Assembly (NCBI GenBank): GCA_963706685.1
Contig: CAVPMY010000002.1
Coordinates: 403,529-467,528 of the forward strand
Reading direction: 5' to 3'
Length of the DNA stretch: 64,000 nt
Source of the DNA: CADEEN01 sp963706685
Lineage (GTDB): Bacteria > Pseudomonadota > Gammaproteobacteria > Burkholderiales > Burkholderiaceae_C
The notes under the pieces are model-generated. The model was not told the DNA's origin and did no database searches. It saw only the letters and a program-made list of their open reading frames with translations. The translations under genes and the position numbers were made by a program. The number at the start of each line of letters is the position of its first letter. Within the stretch, counting starts at the first letter, position 1. Shown one piece after another: positions 29,439 through 41,058 of the stretch.

Positions 29439-30074
29439 ATGCAAAACACTCAAGAAGTCTTCATCGAATTTGTCCGTATGGGCATCGTCTATGCACACCT
29501 GATCGCATGCTGTGTCGCCATTGGCCTGGTCCTGACCAGCGACCTCGCCATGTTGAAAGAACTGTTCAACGGCGACCCCACAAAACACGTCGACTCGAAG
29601 CACCTGCATGATCTGCAGAGCACCGTGGCTATTGCGCTGCTCGCACTTTGGATCACCGGCGCGGCGCTCGTCTCACTCGATGCTTCGATCAAGGGCTGGC
29701 AGTACTTTGAGAATCCCAAGCTGCAGGCCAAGATCCTGATCGTCGTCCTGCTGACGCTCAACGGCATGCTCCTGCATCGCCGGGTGCTGCCATCGATGTT
29801 GCGCGCAGGCTCTTTGCTCAACCTGTCGTACGGCCAGACCTTGCTGGCACTTGGCGCCGGCGCAGCCTCAGGCGTGTCATGGTTCTATGCCGCCATGCTC
29901 GGCATCGGCCGGCCCTTGTCATGGAAGTATTCGCTCGGCCAGCTGATGTTGGCGTACCCGCTGTTGATAGGCGCAGGCTTCTTCTCGATGGTGTTGTTGA
30001 CGGTCTGGGCCAAGTACCGCGCGAGCGGCGAACAACGGGCCTTCCAGCACACGATGCTTTACGCCGACGCCTGA
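29439..30074 (+). CDS. Hypothetical multi-span membrane protein
   Basis: This 211-residue protein has five likely membrane helices at about residues 12-34, 63-85, 97-117, 130-152 and 170-195. The sequence IVYAHLIACCVAIGLVLTSD opens it. A polar loop (LFNGDPTKHVDSKHLHDLQ) contains several histidines and may face the cytoplasm. I do not recognise the family. It stands alone, preceded by a 280-bp gap that holds the hairpin and the motif TGTGTGAAACACACA (29286-29300), a possible operator. It is convergent with the helicase gene, with 64 bp between. Confidence 0.7.
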   Translation: MQNTQEVFIEFVRMGIVYAHLIACCVAIGLVLTSDLAMLKELFNGDPTKHVDSKHLHDLQSTVAIALLALWITGAALVSLDASIKGWQYFENPKLQAKILIVVLLTLNGMLLHRRVLPSMLRAGSLLNLSYGQTLLALGAGAASGVSWFYAAMLGIGRPLSWKYSLGQLMLAYPLLIGAGFFSMVLLTVWAKYRASGEQRAFQHTMLYADA

Positions 30075-30138
30075 GGCCGTGCGCGAATCCAGCGTGGGGT
30101 CCTGATGCGCTTGCTGACAAGGCGCTACAGAATCCGAC

Positions 30139-32475
<2,337 letters not shown>

Positions 32476-32637
32476 CAGCGGATTCTAGAGAGCGGGTTCG
32501 CCAGGCAGTGGCCCGCCTGGCGCGTGTGCGCTGGCACCCGATCGACGCCGACAGCAAGCTCGCTGCGTTGCCTCGCAACACGCGCCCGCGGCCAGCGCAG
32601 ACCTTCGCTCAACGCCTGTGCGATGCAGGCCGAGAGA

Positions 32638-34473
32638 TCAACCGTTGTCGAGCAGCGAGAACAGCGTGATCGGGCTCGTGTCGGTATAGCGGCTGCGCGA
32701 TCGTCTGCGCGAACTGCGTGCGCGGTTGTAGGTGACGTACCAGGAAGCGAAGTCGGCACCGGGCATCGGCCGGCTGATCCAGTAGCCCTGCACTTCATCG
32801 CAGCCGAGCTCGCGCAACAGCTGTGCCTGCTCGGCCGTCTCGACGCCCTCGGCAATGACGCACATCTTCATGTTGCGGCCCAATGCAATCACCGCGCTGC
32901 AGATCGCGGTGTCTTCGTCGTTGTCGGGCAGGGACTGCACGAACGAGCGGTCGATCTTCAGCGTATCGATGGCGAAGCGCCGGATATAGCTCAGCGACGA
33001 ATGACCGGTGCCGAAGTCGTCGATGGCCAGGCGCACGCCGAGACGGCGAAAACTCTCCAGCATCGCGCGGGTGGCGTCGTTGTCTTCCATCAACAGCGAC
33101 TCGGTCAACTCGATCTCCAGGCGCTGCGGTTCGATGGCGTTCTGGCGCAGCGAATCTTCGATCATCGAGGCCAGGTAGAGGTGGCGGAACTGTCGCGCCG
33201 ACAGATTCACCGCCAGGCGCAATGGCGGCAAGCCCAGACGGTCCCAGGCCGCGAGCTGCGCACAGGCTGCGCGGATCACCCACGCCCCCACCGGCAGGAT
33301 CAGTCCCGTATCTTCGAGCACGCTGACAAAGCGGTCCGGCGGAATCAACCCATGGCCGGGACGGTGCCAGCGCACGAGCGCCTCGACACCGGTGATCTTG
33401 CCGGAACGCAGATCGCTCTTGGGCTGAAAGTGCAGCACGAACTCGTCGCGCTCGATGGCGCGGCGCAAACTGCCTTCGAGCGAGACACGCGCAGTCACGG
33501 CCGCCGACAGGTCTTCGCTGAAGAAGCTGTAGGTGGCACGGCCGTGCGACTTGCTGCGGTACATCGCCATGTCGGTGTGACGGATCAGCGTGTCCATATC
33601 GACGTCGTCGATCGGATACAACGAAATGCCGATGCTGGCCGTGATGACCAGTTCTTCTTCACCGACCTCGAACGGCTCGCCCAGCGCTTCGAGCACGCGG
33701 CTGGCCACATGCGCCGCATCTTCTGCGCCGTTGATGTTCTCGATGATCAACGTGAATTCATCGCCGCCCAGGCGCGACAGTGTGTGCGGCATGCCGCCGT
33801 CGCGGGTCACGGAGTCGACCGCGCGCAGGCACTCGGTCAGCGTCTTGCCGACATGCTGCAACAGGCGATCGCCAGCCTCGTGGCCGAGTTCGTCGTTGAC
33901 CTGCTTGAAGCGGTCGAGATCAAGAAACATCAGCGCCATCGGCCGGCCGCAGCGCTTGGTTCTTGCCATCGCCTGAGCCAGCCGGTCGCGAAACAGCGAG
34001 CGGTTGGGCAGGCCGGTCAGGCTGTCGAAGTTGGCCAGTTGCTTCAATCGCTCCTGAGCGTCGGCGCGCTCGGACGCGTCGCGCACGCGCACCAGCACGT
34101 GGGTACCGCCCGAGCCTTCGTACTCGGTAAGGAGCAAGTCCACAGGACGGCCCGGGCCGGCAGGAACGCGCGTCATGGCGCCGCCGGTGTGCAGCGAAAA
34201 GCGTTCGTTCTGGCCTTGTTCGAACAGCGCCGAGACATGATGGCCTTCCACAGCCGCCAGGTCGTCACCGAGCAAGTGCATCGCCGCCGGATTGCACGAC
34301 AGCACCTTGCCGTCGCCCGCGCAGATCAGGAAACCATCGCTTGCCCGTTCGAACAAGGCGGCGAGCAACGGATCGGGCTTGGCATCGAACCAGCGGCCGA
34401 ACACTCCCCGCGATTTCGAGCGGGCGCCCTTGGAATCGACGAAGGTTGAACGTTCGGTCACGGCGACGGCCAC
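32638..34473 (-). CDS. PAS-GGDEF-EAL cyclic-di-GMP signalling protein
   Basis: This 611-residue soluble protein has an N-terminal PAS domain (about residues 35-130), a GGDEF domain (about 145-330, motif RLGGDEFTLI) and an EAL domain (about 345-590). EAL-domain catalytic features are intact: EALVRWHRP, NLSARQF, ELTES, DDFGTGHSSL and EGVETAEQ. Both synthesis and breakdown of c-di-GMP are therefore possible. The inhibitory RxxD site before GGDEF is absent, and a short insertion (GGMPHT) lies there. No membrane helix or signal peptide is seen. The basic C-terminal tail (RARSSRRRSRSRY) is unusual. It is divergent from guaC and separated from it by about 200 bp. Confidence 0.95.
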   Translation of the reverse strand: MAVAVTERSTFVDSKGARSKSRGVFGRWFDAKPDPLLAALFERASDGFLICAGDGKVLSCNPAAMHLLGDDLAAVEGHHVSALFEQGQNERFSLHTGGAMTRVPAGPGRPVDLLLTEYEGSGGTHVLVRVRDASERADAQERLKQLANFDSLTGLPNRSLFRDRLAQAMARTKRCGRPMALMFLDLDRFKQVNDELGHEAGDRLLQHVGKTLTECLRAVDSVTRDGGMPHTLSRLGGDEFTLIIENINGAEDAAHVASRVLEALGEPFEVGEEELVITASIGISLYPIDDVDMDTLIRHTDMAMYRSKSHGRATYSFFSEDLSAAVTARVSLEGSLRRAIERDEFVLHFQPKSDLRSGKITGVEALVRWHRPGHGLIPPDRFVSVLEDTGLILPVGAWVIRAACAQLAAWDRLGLPPLRLAVNLSARQFRHLYLASMIEDSLRQNAIEPQRLEIELTESLLMEDNDATRAMLESFRRLGVRLAIDDFGTGHSSLSYIRRFAIDTLKIDRSFVQSLPDNDEDTAICSAVIALGRNMKMCVIAEGVETAEQAQLLRELGCDEVQGYWISRPMPGADFASWYVTYNRARSSRRRSRSRYTDTSPITLFSLLDNG

Positions 34474-34589
34474 GTGGCCTGAATGGAAGTTTCCAGATTA
34501 TCGAGAGCGGGTTGCACACCCGCGGCGGCGGTGCGCGACCAATCGCCAACTCCGACACGAATGAGGCGCTTTCTGACCGCGTAGAATCC

Positions 34590-34636
34590 GTCACCGGGCC
34601 CAAATTCTGGCGGCCGGTGTGCCTCGGTGACACCGG
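34590..34636 (+). promoter_or_regulatory. Competing hairpins in the guaC leader
   Basis: GTCACCG (34590-34596) can pair with CGGTGAC (34625-34631). CCGGTGT (34614-34620) can pair with ACACCGG (34630-34636) across a 9-nt loop. The two stems share bases 34630-34631 and overlap in space, so they exclude each other. This is the arrangement of an attenuator or riboswitch-like leader, 44 nt before the guaC start. No ligand-binding core is recognised. Confidence 0.35.
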
Positions 34637-34679
34637 GCAATCAGGTCAAGCGCTCTCCTGCCATCGATCGAGCGTGACC

Positions 34680-35657
34680 ATGGAAATCTTCGACTACGAC
34701 AACATCCTGTTGCTGCCGCGCAAGTGCCGCGTGGAAAGCCGCAGCGAGTGCGACACCAGCACGCAATTCGGGCCTCTGCACTTCGTCATGCCGGTGGTGC
34801 CGTCCAACATGAAGACCGTGGTCGACGAATCGATCGTCGAGGCGCTCGCCGCCAGCGGCCACTTCTACGTCATGCACCGCTTCGACCTGGACAACGTGGC
34901 CTTTGCGACGCGCATGCGCAGCAAGAAGCTGTTCGTGTCGATCAGCCTGGGCGTCAGGGCCGCCGACAGAGCTACGGTGGACCAGCTTGCCGCCGAAGGC
35001 GTCGGCACCGACTACATCACCATCGACATCGCACATGGCCACGCCGACAGCGTGCGCCGCATGATCGAGCACATCAAAGCCAAGCTGCCCGAGGCCTTTG
35101 TCATTGCCGGCAACGTGGCCACACCCGAAGCGGTGATCGATCTCGAGAACTGGGGCGCCGACGCGACCAAGGTCGGCGTCGGACCGGGCAAGGTCTGCAT
35201 CACCAAGCTCAAGACCGGGTTCGGCACCGGCGGCTGGCAGCTGTCGGCATTGAAGTGGTGCGCGCGCGTGGCCACCAAGCCGATCGTTGCCGATGGCGGC
35301 ATCCGGCACCATGGCGACATCGCCAAGAGCGTGCGCTTCGGCGCGACGATGGTGATGATCGGCTCGCTGTTCGCCGGCCATGAAGAAAGCCCGGGCCAGA
35401 CGGTCGAGGTCGATGGCAAGCTGTACAAGGAGTACTACGGCAGCGCGTCGGACTTCAACAAGGGCGAGTACAAGCACGTCGAGGGCAAGCGCATCCTGGA
35501 GCCGATCAAGGGCAGGTTGGTCGACACGCTGCGCGAGATGCGCGAAGACGTGCAGAGCTCAATCAGCTACGCCGGCGGCACCCAGCTGATGGACTTGAAG
35601 AAGGTCAACTACGTCGTGCTCGGCGGCGAGAACGCCGGCGAGCACCTGTTCATGTAG
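34680..35657 (+). CDS. guaC: GMP reductase
   Basis: This 325-residue TIM-barrel enzyme of the IMPDH/GMPR family converts GMP to IMP with NADPH, releasing ammonia. The active-site cysteine is in VGVGPGKVCITKLKTGFGTG, the phosphate-binding segment is ADGGIRHHGDIAKSVRFGAT, and MVMIGSLFAGHEESPG follows. The K-V-C-I-T-K form and the length match the shorter GuaC type familiar from Bacillus and many Proteobacteria. There is no CBS domain, which separates it from IMPDH. ATG at 34680 lacks a strong Shine-Dalgarno. Confidence 0.95.
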   Translation: MEIFDYDNILLLPRKCRVESRSECDTSTQFGPLHFVMPVVPSNMKTVVDESIVEALAASGHFYVMHRFDLDNVAFATRMRSKKLFVSISLGVRAADRATVDQLAAEGVGTDYITIDIAHGHADSVRRMIEHIKAKLPEAFVIAGNVATPEAVIDLENWGADATKVGVGPGKVCITKLKTGFGTGGWQLSALKWCARVATKPIVADGGIRHHGDIAKSVRFGATMVMIGSLFAGHEESPGQTVEVDGKLYKEYYGSASDFNKGEYKHVEGKRILEPIKGRLVDTLREMREDVQSSISYAGGTQLMDLKKVNYVVLGGENAGEHLFM

Positions 35658-35670
35658 AGCGCGGCGAACG

Positions 35671-37074
35671 TCAGCGCGCACTCATGCCGCTGCGCTCGCC
35701 GCCGTCGGCGCCGCTGTAGCGCTTGCGCGCGCCGGGCCTTGACAGCGACAGTGGCGATTCGCGGGTCAGGGCGATCGGGCACGCGCCGTTGTCGGCGTGA
35801 TGGGCTGCGGCGACGAGCAACGGGTCAGCGAGGTCGCCGATCGGCCGCAAAAAGTCTTCGCTGACGGCGCAGGTCGGCGTCAGGCCATTGAAGTAGCGGC
35901 CTTCGTCTCGCGCGTTGACACCTTCGAAATTGACGATGCTGTAGGTAGTGCCGCAGGCGTCATCACGCGGCAGGAAGCCCACCGGCTTGCCGCAGGTGAT
36001 GTCGCCGATCGCCACCACCTCCACCCCGACGCCACGCAGGCCGTTGATCACCTGCTCGCTGGCCGAACACGTGCGCTCGCCCATCAACACATAGACCTTG
36101 GCAAAGCCTGCCCAGGCCGCAGGATTGGTGAAGTTGAAGATCTGGTTGTTGCCGCTCTGCTTGTCGTTGTAGAGCAGTTTGGCATACGCCTGCCCCGCGC
36201 CGCGGTTGCCTGCAGCGTAGGACGCCACGGTGCCGCCCATCGAGACCAGGCCGCCACCGTTGTAGCGCAGATCGAGCACGAGTTGGTCGATACCCTGGTT
36301 GCGAAAGTCAGTCATCGCCGACGCCAGCGGCGTGCCGACCTGGTTGATCATGTCCTTGATGAAGACGTAGCCCAGGCGCTGGCCGTTCTGGCTGAAGACG
36401 ACGCGCCCGCTCTGCACCGGCGTCAGGTCGAAGACACGGGCGACGACGCGAACCGTGCGGTCCTGGCCGAGCGCGTTGCGCAGCACCACCGTCAGGCTTT
36501 CACCGGCGGCGTTGGGCGTGAGCACGCCGAAGTCGTCTGCCGCAATCATGTCCGACGCCGGTCGGCCATTGAGCGACATCACGCGCTCGCCACGCTGGAT
36601 GCCGGCCAGCGCCGCCGGCCCGGCCGGTTCGACGTAGCGCACGTACAGCGGCGCCGACGGCTGCGCCGTGACTTCGAGTCCGGCCACCGCCAGACCGTAG
36701 CCCAAGCTCTGTCCGTCGGCGAAGAATTGATTGAAGCTCTCGGTGGTCTGGAAGCCGCTGTAGCTGTCGGCCGGCCACAGCGCGCCACCGCCGTTGGGGA
36801 TCGGATCGCCACCGCCATACAGCAAGGCATCGAAGTAGGCCTCGGTGGTTGAGAAGTTCGCGGCAAACGGCTTGGGGCTCAGCCGGTACCAGAGGTAGTT
36901 GTCGTCGAAGTAGCTGCCCAGCCAGTCCTGCCGGTCACTCACCGCGCAGCTGAGCGCGCCCGGAGGACCGTTGCCCCCGCGACCGCCACCGTCGCCTCCG
37001 CCACCGCAAGCCGCCAGCAAGACAGGTACGGCCATGGCCAGGCAGCGCAAGGATCGTGAAACGGCGTTCGGCAC
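35671..37074 (-). CDS. S41-family C-terminal-processing-type protease, lipoprotein
   Basis: This 467-residue protein begins at GTG 37074 (GGAG 6 nt upstream) with a lipoprotein signal PNAVSRSLRCLAMAVPVLLA ending in the lipobox LLAAC, followed by a glycine linker. It is thus anchored to a membrane facing the periplasm. A PDZ-like domain (GIQRGERVMSLNGRPASDM) precedes the S41 core. The core has the LDLRYNGGG signature and the nucleophile region MGERTCSASEQVINGL, where Ser follows Cys in place of the usual TASASE. The C-terminal part has several cysteines that may form disulfides. The gene is convergent with guaC, 13 bp apart. Confidence 0.88.
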   Translation of the reverse strand: MPNAVSRSLRCLAMAVPVLLAACGGGGDGGGRGGNGPPGALSCAVSDRQDWLGSYFDDNYLWYRLSPKPFAANFSTTEAYFDALLYGGGDPIPNGGGALWPADSYSGFQTTESFNQFFADGQSLGYGLAVAGLEVTAQPSAPLYVRYVEPAGPAALAGIQRGERVMSLNGRPASDMIAADDFGVLTPNAAGESLTVVLRNALGQDRTVRVVARVFDLTPVQSGRVVFSQNGQRLGYVFIKDMINQVGTPLASAMTDFRNQGIDQLVLDLRYNGGGLVSMGGTVASYAAGNRGAGQAYAKLLYNDKQSGNNQIFNFTNPAAWAGFAKVYVLMGERTCSASEQVINGLRGVGVEVVAIGDITCGKPVGFLPRDDACGTTYSIVNFEGVNARDEGRYFNGLTPTCAVSEDFLRPIGDLADPLLVAAAHHADNGACPIALTRESPLSLSRPGARKRYSGADGGERSGMSAR

Positions 37075-37216
37075 TTCGATCTCCGGGTTGATGCGAGGCG
37101 TGAATCTACAATTGACGCAACCCCTCAGGCCCACTTTGCGTTGACAAGTATCGTGCAACGGCGATGGGGCCCGCTTGTTTCCAAAGACTTCAACGCGCCT
37201 CGCCGCACACCAGCGC

Positions 37217-40054
37217 ATGCCTTTGCCCGAACTCGCCAAGTCCTTCGAGCCTGCCGCCATCGAAGCCAAATGGGCGCCGCGGTGGGAAGCCAGCGGCGCG
37301 GCCGCATCAACGCTCGACCCGGCCAAACCGTCGTTCTCGATCCAGCTGCCGCCGCCCAACGTGACCGGCACGCTGCACATGGGCCACGGTTTCAACCACA
37401 CGATCATGGACGCCTTGACGCGCATGCATCGCATGAAGGGCTTCAACACGCTGTGGCTGCCGGGCACGGACCACGCCGGCATTGCCACGCAGATCGTCGT
37501 CGAGCGCCAGTTGCAGGAACAGGGTCTGTCGAGACACGACATCGGCCGCGAGGAGTTCGTCAAACGCGTCTGGGCGTGGAAGGAAACCTCGGGCAACGTC
37601 ATCACCGGACAGATGCGGCGCATCGGCGACACGGTGGATTGGAGCCGCGAGTACTTCACGATGGACGCCACGCAGTCGGCAGTCGTCAACGAGACCTTCG
37701 TGCGCCTGTACGAAGAGGGGCTGATCTACCGCGGCAAGCGCCTGGTGAGCTGGGACCCTGTGCTGATGTCGGCAGTCTCGGACCTCGAAGTCGAGAGCGA
37801 AGAGGAAGATGGTTTGCTCTGGCACATCCGCTACCCGCTCGAGGACGGCTCGGGCTCGGTGGTGGTGGCAACCACGCGGCCGGAAACGATGCTCGGCGAT
37901 ACCGCGGTCATGGTGCATCCGGACGACGAGCGCTACGCCGCACTGGTCGGCCGGCGCGTCACGCTGCCGCTCGCCGATCGAACGATTCCCGTCATCGCCG
38001 ATGCGTATGTCGATCGCGAATTCGGCACCGGCGTTGTCAAGGTCACGCCGGCGCACGACCACAATGACTACGCGGTCGGACAGCGCCATGGCCTGCCGGT
38101 CATCGGCGTGCTGACGCTCGACGCCAAGATCAACGACAACGCGCCGGCGGCGTATCGTGGCCTCGACCGATTTGCCGCGCGCAAACGCGTCGTTGCCGAC
38201 CTCGACGCGCTCGGCCTGCTCGTCGAGACAAAAAAACACAAGTTGATGGTGCCACGCTGTGGGCGCACCGGACAGGTCATCGAGCCGATGCTCACCGACC
38301 AATGGTTCATGGCAATGACCAAGCCGGGCCGCGACGGTGAATCGCTCGCCGGCCGCGCAATCAAGCTGGTCGACACCGGCGAAGTGCGCTTCGTGCCCGA
38401 CAACTGGGTCAACACGTGGAACCAGTGGATGAACAACATCCAGGACTGGTGCATCTCGCGCCAGTTGTGGTGGGGCCACCAGATCCCGGCGTGGTACGAC
38501 GAAGACGGCACCGTGATCGTCGCGCGCAGCGCGGCAGAGGCCCAAGCCAAGGCACCGGGCAGAACACTCACGCGCGACCCGGATGTGCTCGACACCTGGT
38601 ATTCGGCCTCGCTGTTCCCCTTCTCCACCGTCGGCTGGCCTGGCAAGAGCGTCGAGCAGGACCTGTTCTTGCCGAGCACGGTGCTCGTCACCGGATTCGA
38701 CATTCTTTTCTTCTGGGTGGCGCGCATGATCATGATGACGGCGCACTTCACGGGCAAACCGGCATTCAGGCACGCCTACATCCACGGCCTGATCCGCGAT
38801 TCGCACGGCCAGAAAATGAGCAAGAGCGAAGGCAACGTCATCGACCCGGTGGACCTGGTGCAGGGCGTCGATCTGGAAAAGCTGATCCAGAAAAGCACCA
38901 CCGGCCTGCGCCGCCCCGAAACGGCGCCGAAGGTCGCGGCACGGGTGAAGAAAGAGTTTCCCGATGGCATGCCGGCCTACGGCGCCGATGCGCTGCGGCT
39001 GACGATGGCCTCCTACGCCAGCCTGGGCCGCGAAATCGCCTTCGACACCAAGCGCTGCGAGGGTTACCGCAATTTCTGCAACAAGCTCTGGAACGCGACA
39101 CGCTTCGTGCTAATGAACTGCGAGGACCACGATTGCGGCTTGAAGGAGCACACCAAAGAGGAGTGCGCGCCTGGCGCTGCGTTCCACGGCTACATGAGCT
39201 TCTCGCCGGCCGATCGCTGGATCACCGGCGAATTGCAGCGCGTCGAAGCCACGGTAGCGCAAGGCTTTGCCGACTACCGGCTCGACCTCGTCACCGCTGC
39301 CGCATACGAATTCGTGTGGAATGCGTATTGCGATTGGTACCTGGAGATCGCCAAGGTGCAGATTGCCCTGGGTACCGAAGCACAGCAGCGCGCGACGCGA
39401 CGCACGTTGATTCGCACGCTCGAAACGGTGCTGCGCCTGCTGCACCCGCTGGCGCCGTTCGTCACCGCCGAGCTGTGGGACAAGGTGGCGCCGGTGGCTG
39501 GGCGAGCGTCGGCCGATGCTGCGGGTGTGATGCTTGCGCCTTACCCGGTGGCGCAGCCCGAGCGCATCGATGCCCAGGCCGATGCGTGGATGGCGCAACT
39601 CAAAGCCGTTGTCGGCGCCTGTCGCAACCTGCGCAGCGAGATGGGGCTGTCACCGGCCGACAAGGTGCCGCTGCTGGTGATCGGCGATCCGGTCTTCATC
39701 GGTGCCGCGGCGGCGCAACTCAAGGCGCTGGCGAAGGTGAGCGACGTGCAGCGCTTCGACGATGAGGCTGCGTTCACGACCGCGACCTCGTCATTGCCTG
39801 TGGCCGTCAGCGGCGAACTGCGCGTGGCGCTGCGGGTGCAGATCGACGTTGCTGCTGAAGCGGCTCGCTTGGCCAAGGAGATTGCGCGACTGCAAGGCGA
39901 GATCGCGAAGGTGCATTCACAGCTTGGCAACGAGAGCTTTGTCGCCCGCGCGAAGCCGGAGGTCGTTGCTCAGGCGAAGCAGCGTCTGGCCGACTTCACT
40001 CAGGCCGTGAGTCGCCTTCAAGATCAAGCGGCACGTCTGGCGCCGTCGCCTTGA
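37217..40054 (+). CDS. valS: Valyl-tRNA synthetase
   Basis: This 945-residue class I aminoacyl-tRNA synthetase charges tRNA-Val. The HIGH motif is PPPNVTGTLHMGHGFNH (about residue 50), followed by the CP1 editing domain (VVATTRPETMLGDTAVMVHP). KMSKS appears as GQKMSKSEGNVIDP, then the anticodon-binding domain and the C-terminal coiled coil that closes the protein (EAARLAKEIARLQGEIAKVH). The sequence is complete. ATG 37217 (MPLPELAKSFEPAAIEAKW) is chosen by family start; an in-frame ATG at 37175 also exists. Its last 59 bases overlap the convergent dehydrogenase gene. Confidence 0.98.
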   Translation: MPLPELAKSFEPAAIEAKWAPRWEASGAAASTLDPAKPSFSIQLPPPNVTGTLHMGHGFNHTIMDALTRMHRMKGFNTLWLPGTDHAGIATQIVVERQLQEQGLSRHDIGREEFVKRVWAWKETSGNVITGQMRRIGDTVDWSREYFTMDATQSAVVNETFVRLYEEGLIYRGKRLVSWDPVLMSAVSDLEVESEEEDGLLWHIRYPLEDGSGSVVVATTRPETMLGDTAVMVHPDDERYAALVGRRVTLPLADRTIPVIADAYVDREFGTGVVKVTPAHDHNDYAVGQRHGLPVIGVLTLDAKINDNAPAAYRGLDRFAARKRVVADLDALGLLVETKKHKLMVPRCGRTGQVIEPMLTDQWFMAMTKPGRDGESLAGRAIKLVDTGEVRFVPDNWVNTWNQWMNNIQDWCISRQLWWGHQIPAWYDEDGTVIVARSAAEAQAKAPGRTLTRDPDVLDTWYSASLFPFSTVGWPGKSVEQDLFLPSTVLVTGFDILFFWVARMIMMTAHFTGKPAFRHAYIHGLIRDSHGQKMSKSEGNVIDPVDLVQGVDLEKLIQKSTTGLRRPETAPKVAARVKKEFPDGMPAYGADALRLTMASYASLGREIAFDTKRCEGYRNFCNKLWNATRFVLMNCEDHDCGLKEHTKEECAPGAAFHGYMSFSPADRWITGELQRVEATVAQGFADYRLDLVTAAAYEFVWNAYCDWYLEIAKVQIALGTEAQQRATRRTLIRTLETVLRLLHPLAPFVTAELWDKVAPVAGRASADAAGVMLAPYPVAQPERIDAQADAWMAQLKAVVGACRNLRSEMGLSPADKVPLLVIGDPVFIGAAAAQLKALAKVSDVQRFDDEAAFTTATSSLPVAVSGELRVALRVQIDVAAEAARLAKEIARLQGEIAKVHSQLGNESFVARAKPEVVAQAKQRLADFTQAVSRLQDQAARLAPSP

Positions 40055-40976
40055 AGTCACTGCGCGCCGGCGTGCTTTGCGCCGAGAGCAGCTCGTCTAT
40101 GCGCCGCGCCACCGCCCAGGCCGCACGCACACGCGACTCACGCGTCGTGCCGGCCACACGCGGCGTGACCTGCAGCGTGTCGATGTCGGCCAGCGGCTTG
40201 CCCGGATCGAGTGCGCCGGGCTCGAGGCTGTCGAACCAGGCCGCGGCCATGCGGCCGGTTCCCAGCACGTCGGCCAGCGCCGCCTGATCGAACAGGCTCG
40301 AATGGGCGACGTTGATCAGCACCTGGTTCGGCTTGCAATGCGGCAGGAAGCGCTCGCCGATCAGACCCTGGTAACGTGTGAAGTAGGTCAGTTGCACGCA
40401 CACGCCGTCGCTTTGCTCCATCAGCTCGCGCAGCGCCACCGGTTCGACGCGCCAGCGTGTCCAGACGTTGTCCGAGGAGTGAACCGCCGGGTCGTAGCCG
40501 ATGACGCGCGAACCGAAGGCCGACAGCAGTTGCGCCAATGATCGCGCTGCCGGCACCATGCCGATGAGACCGATCGTCGCGCCGCCAAGCTCACGCCCGA
40601 CCAGCAACCCTTCGGGACTCAGCACGGGCACGCGGCGCAGCATCTGCAGCAGCGCACCGACCATGAACTCGGCTTCGGCCACGGCGCTGGCCGTCACGCT
40701 GCGCACCACCTCCACACCGGCACGGCCGCAGGCGTCGAGGTCGATGTTTTCCGAACCCGACGACAGGCGCCCCACGGCGCGCAACATCGGTGCGTAGTGC
40801 AAGGTCTGTGCGTCGAGCGCCACTGACGGCGGGATGACGAGTGCGCGCACATTGAACAGCGCCTGCCGCAACGCGCGCGCGTCTCGTCCCAGCTCCGGTG
40901 CATAGCGCACAGCGTGGCGCTCACCGAGCCATTGCATCACCTCCGGCTCCAGCGGTTCAACAATCAATACGTCCAT
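39996..40976 (-). CDS. D-2-hydroxyacid dehydrogenase-like protein with altered catalytic residues
   Basis: This 326-residue protein belongs to the D-isomer-specific 2-hydroxyacid dehydrogenase family (SerA-like). Evidence includes VIPPSVALDAQTL, VGRLSSGSENIDLDACGRAG and the C-terminal FDSLEPGALDPGKPLADIDT. Three key positions depart from the family. The dinucleotide loop reads GATIGLIGMVPAARS, without the full GxGxxG. The catalytic Arg of the NxxRG segment is His (NVAHSSLFD). The catalytic His of TPHxAG is Arg (TPRVAGTT). The Glu-Pro (EP) is kept. Normal oxidoreductase activity is therefore doubtful. ATG 40976 begins MDVLIVEPLEPEV. The 3' end overlaps valS by 59 bp on the opposite strand. Confidence 0.8.
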   Translation of the reverse strand: MDVLIVEPLEPEVMQWLGERHAVRYAPELGRDARALRQALFNVRALVIPPSVALDAQTLHYAPMLRAVGRLSSGSENIDLDACGRAGVEVVRSVTASAVAEAEFMVGALLQMLRRVPVLSPEGLLVGRELGGATIGLIGMVPAARSLAQLLSAFGSRVIGYDPAVHSSDNVWTRWRVEPVALRELMEQSDGVCVQLTYFTRYQGLIGERFLPHCKPNQVLINVAHSSLFDQAALADVLGTGRMAAAWFDSLEPGALDPGKPLADIDTLQVTPRVAGTTRESRVRAAWAVARRIDELLSAQSTPARSDFKATAPDVPLDLEGDSRPE

Positions 40977-41058
40977 ACCTGCCCCGGGCAATCGGCACGT
41001 CAACCCTTCCGGGATCACGTGCCAGAATCAACCCGACTCCCCCGCTAATTGTAAGTAA

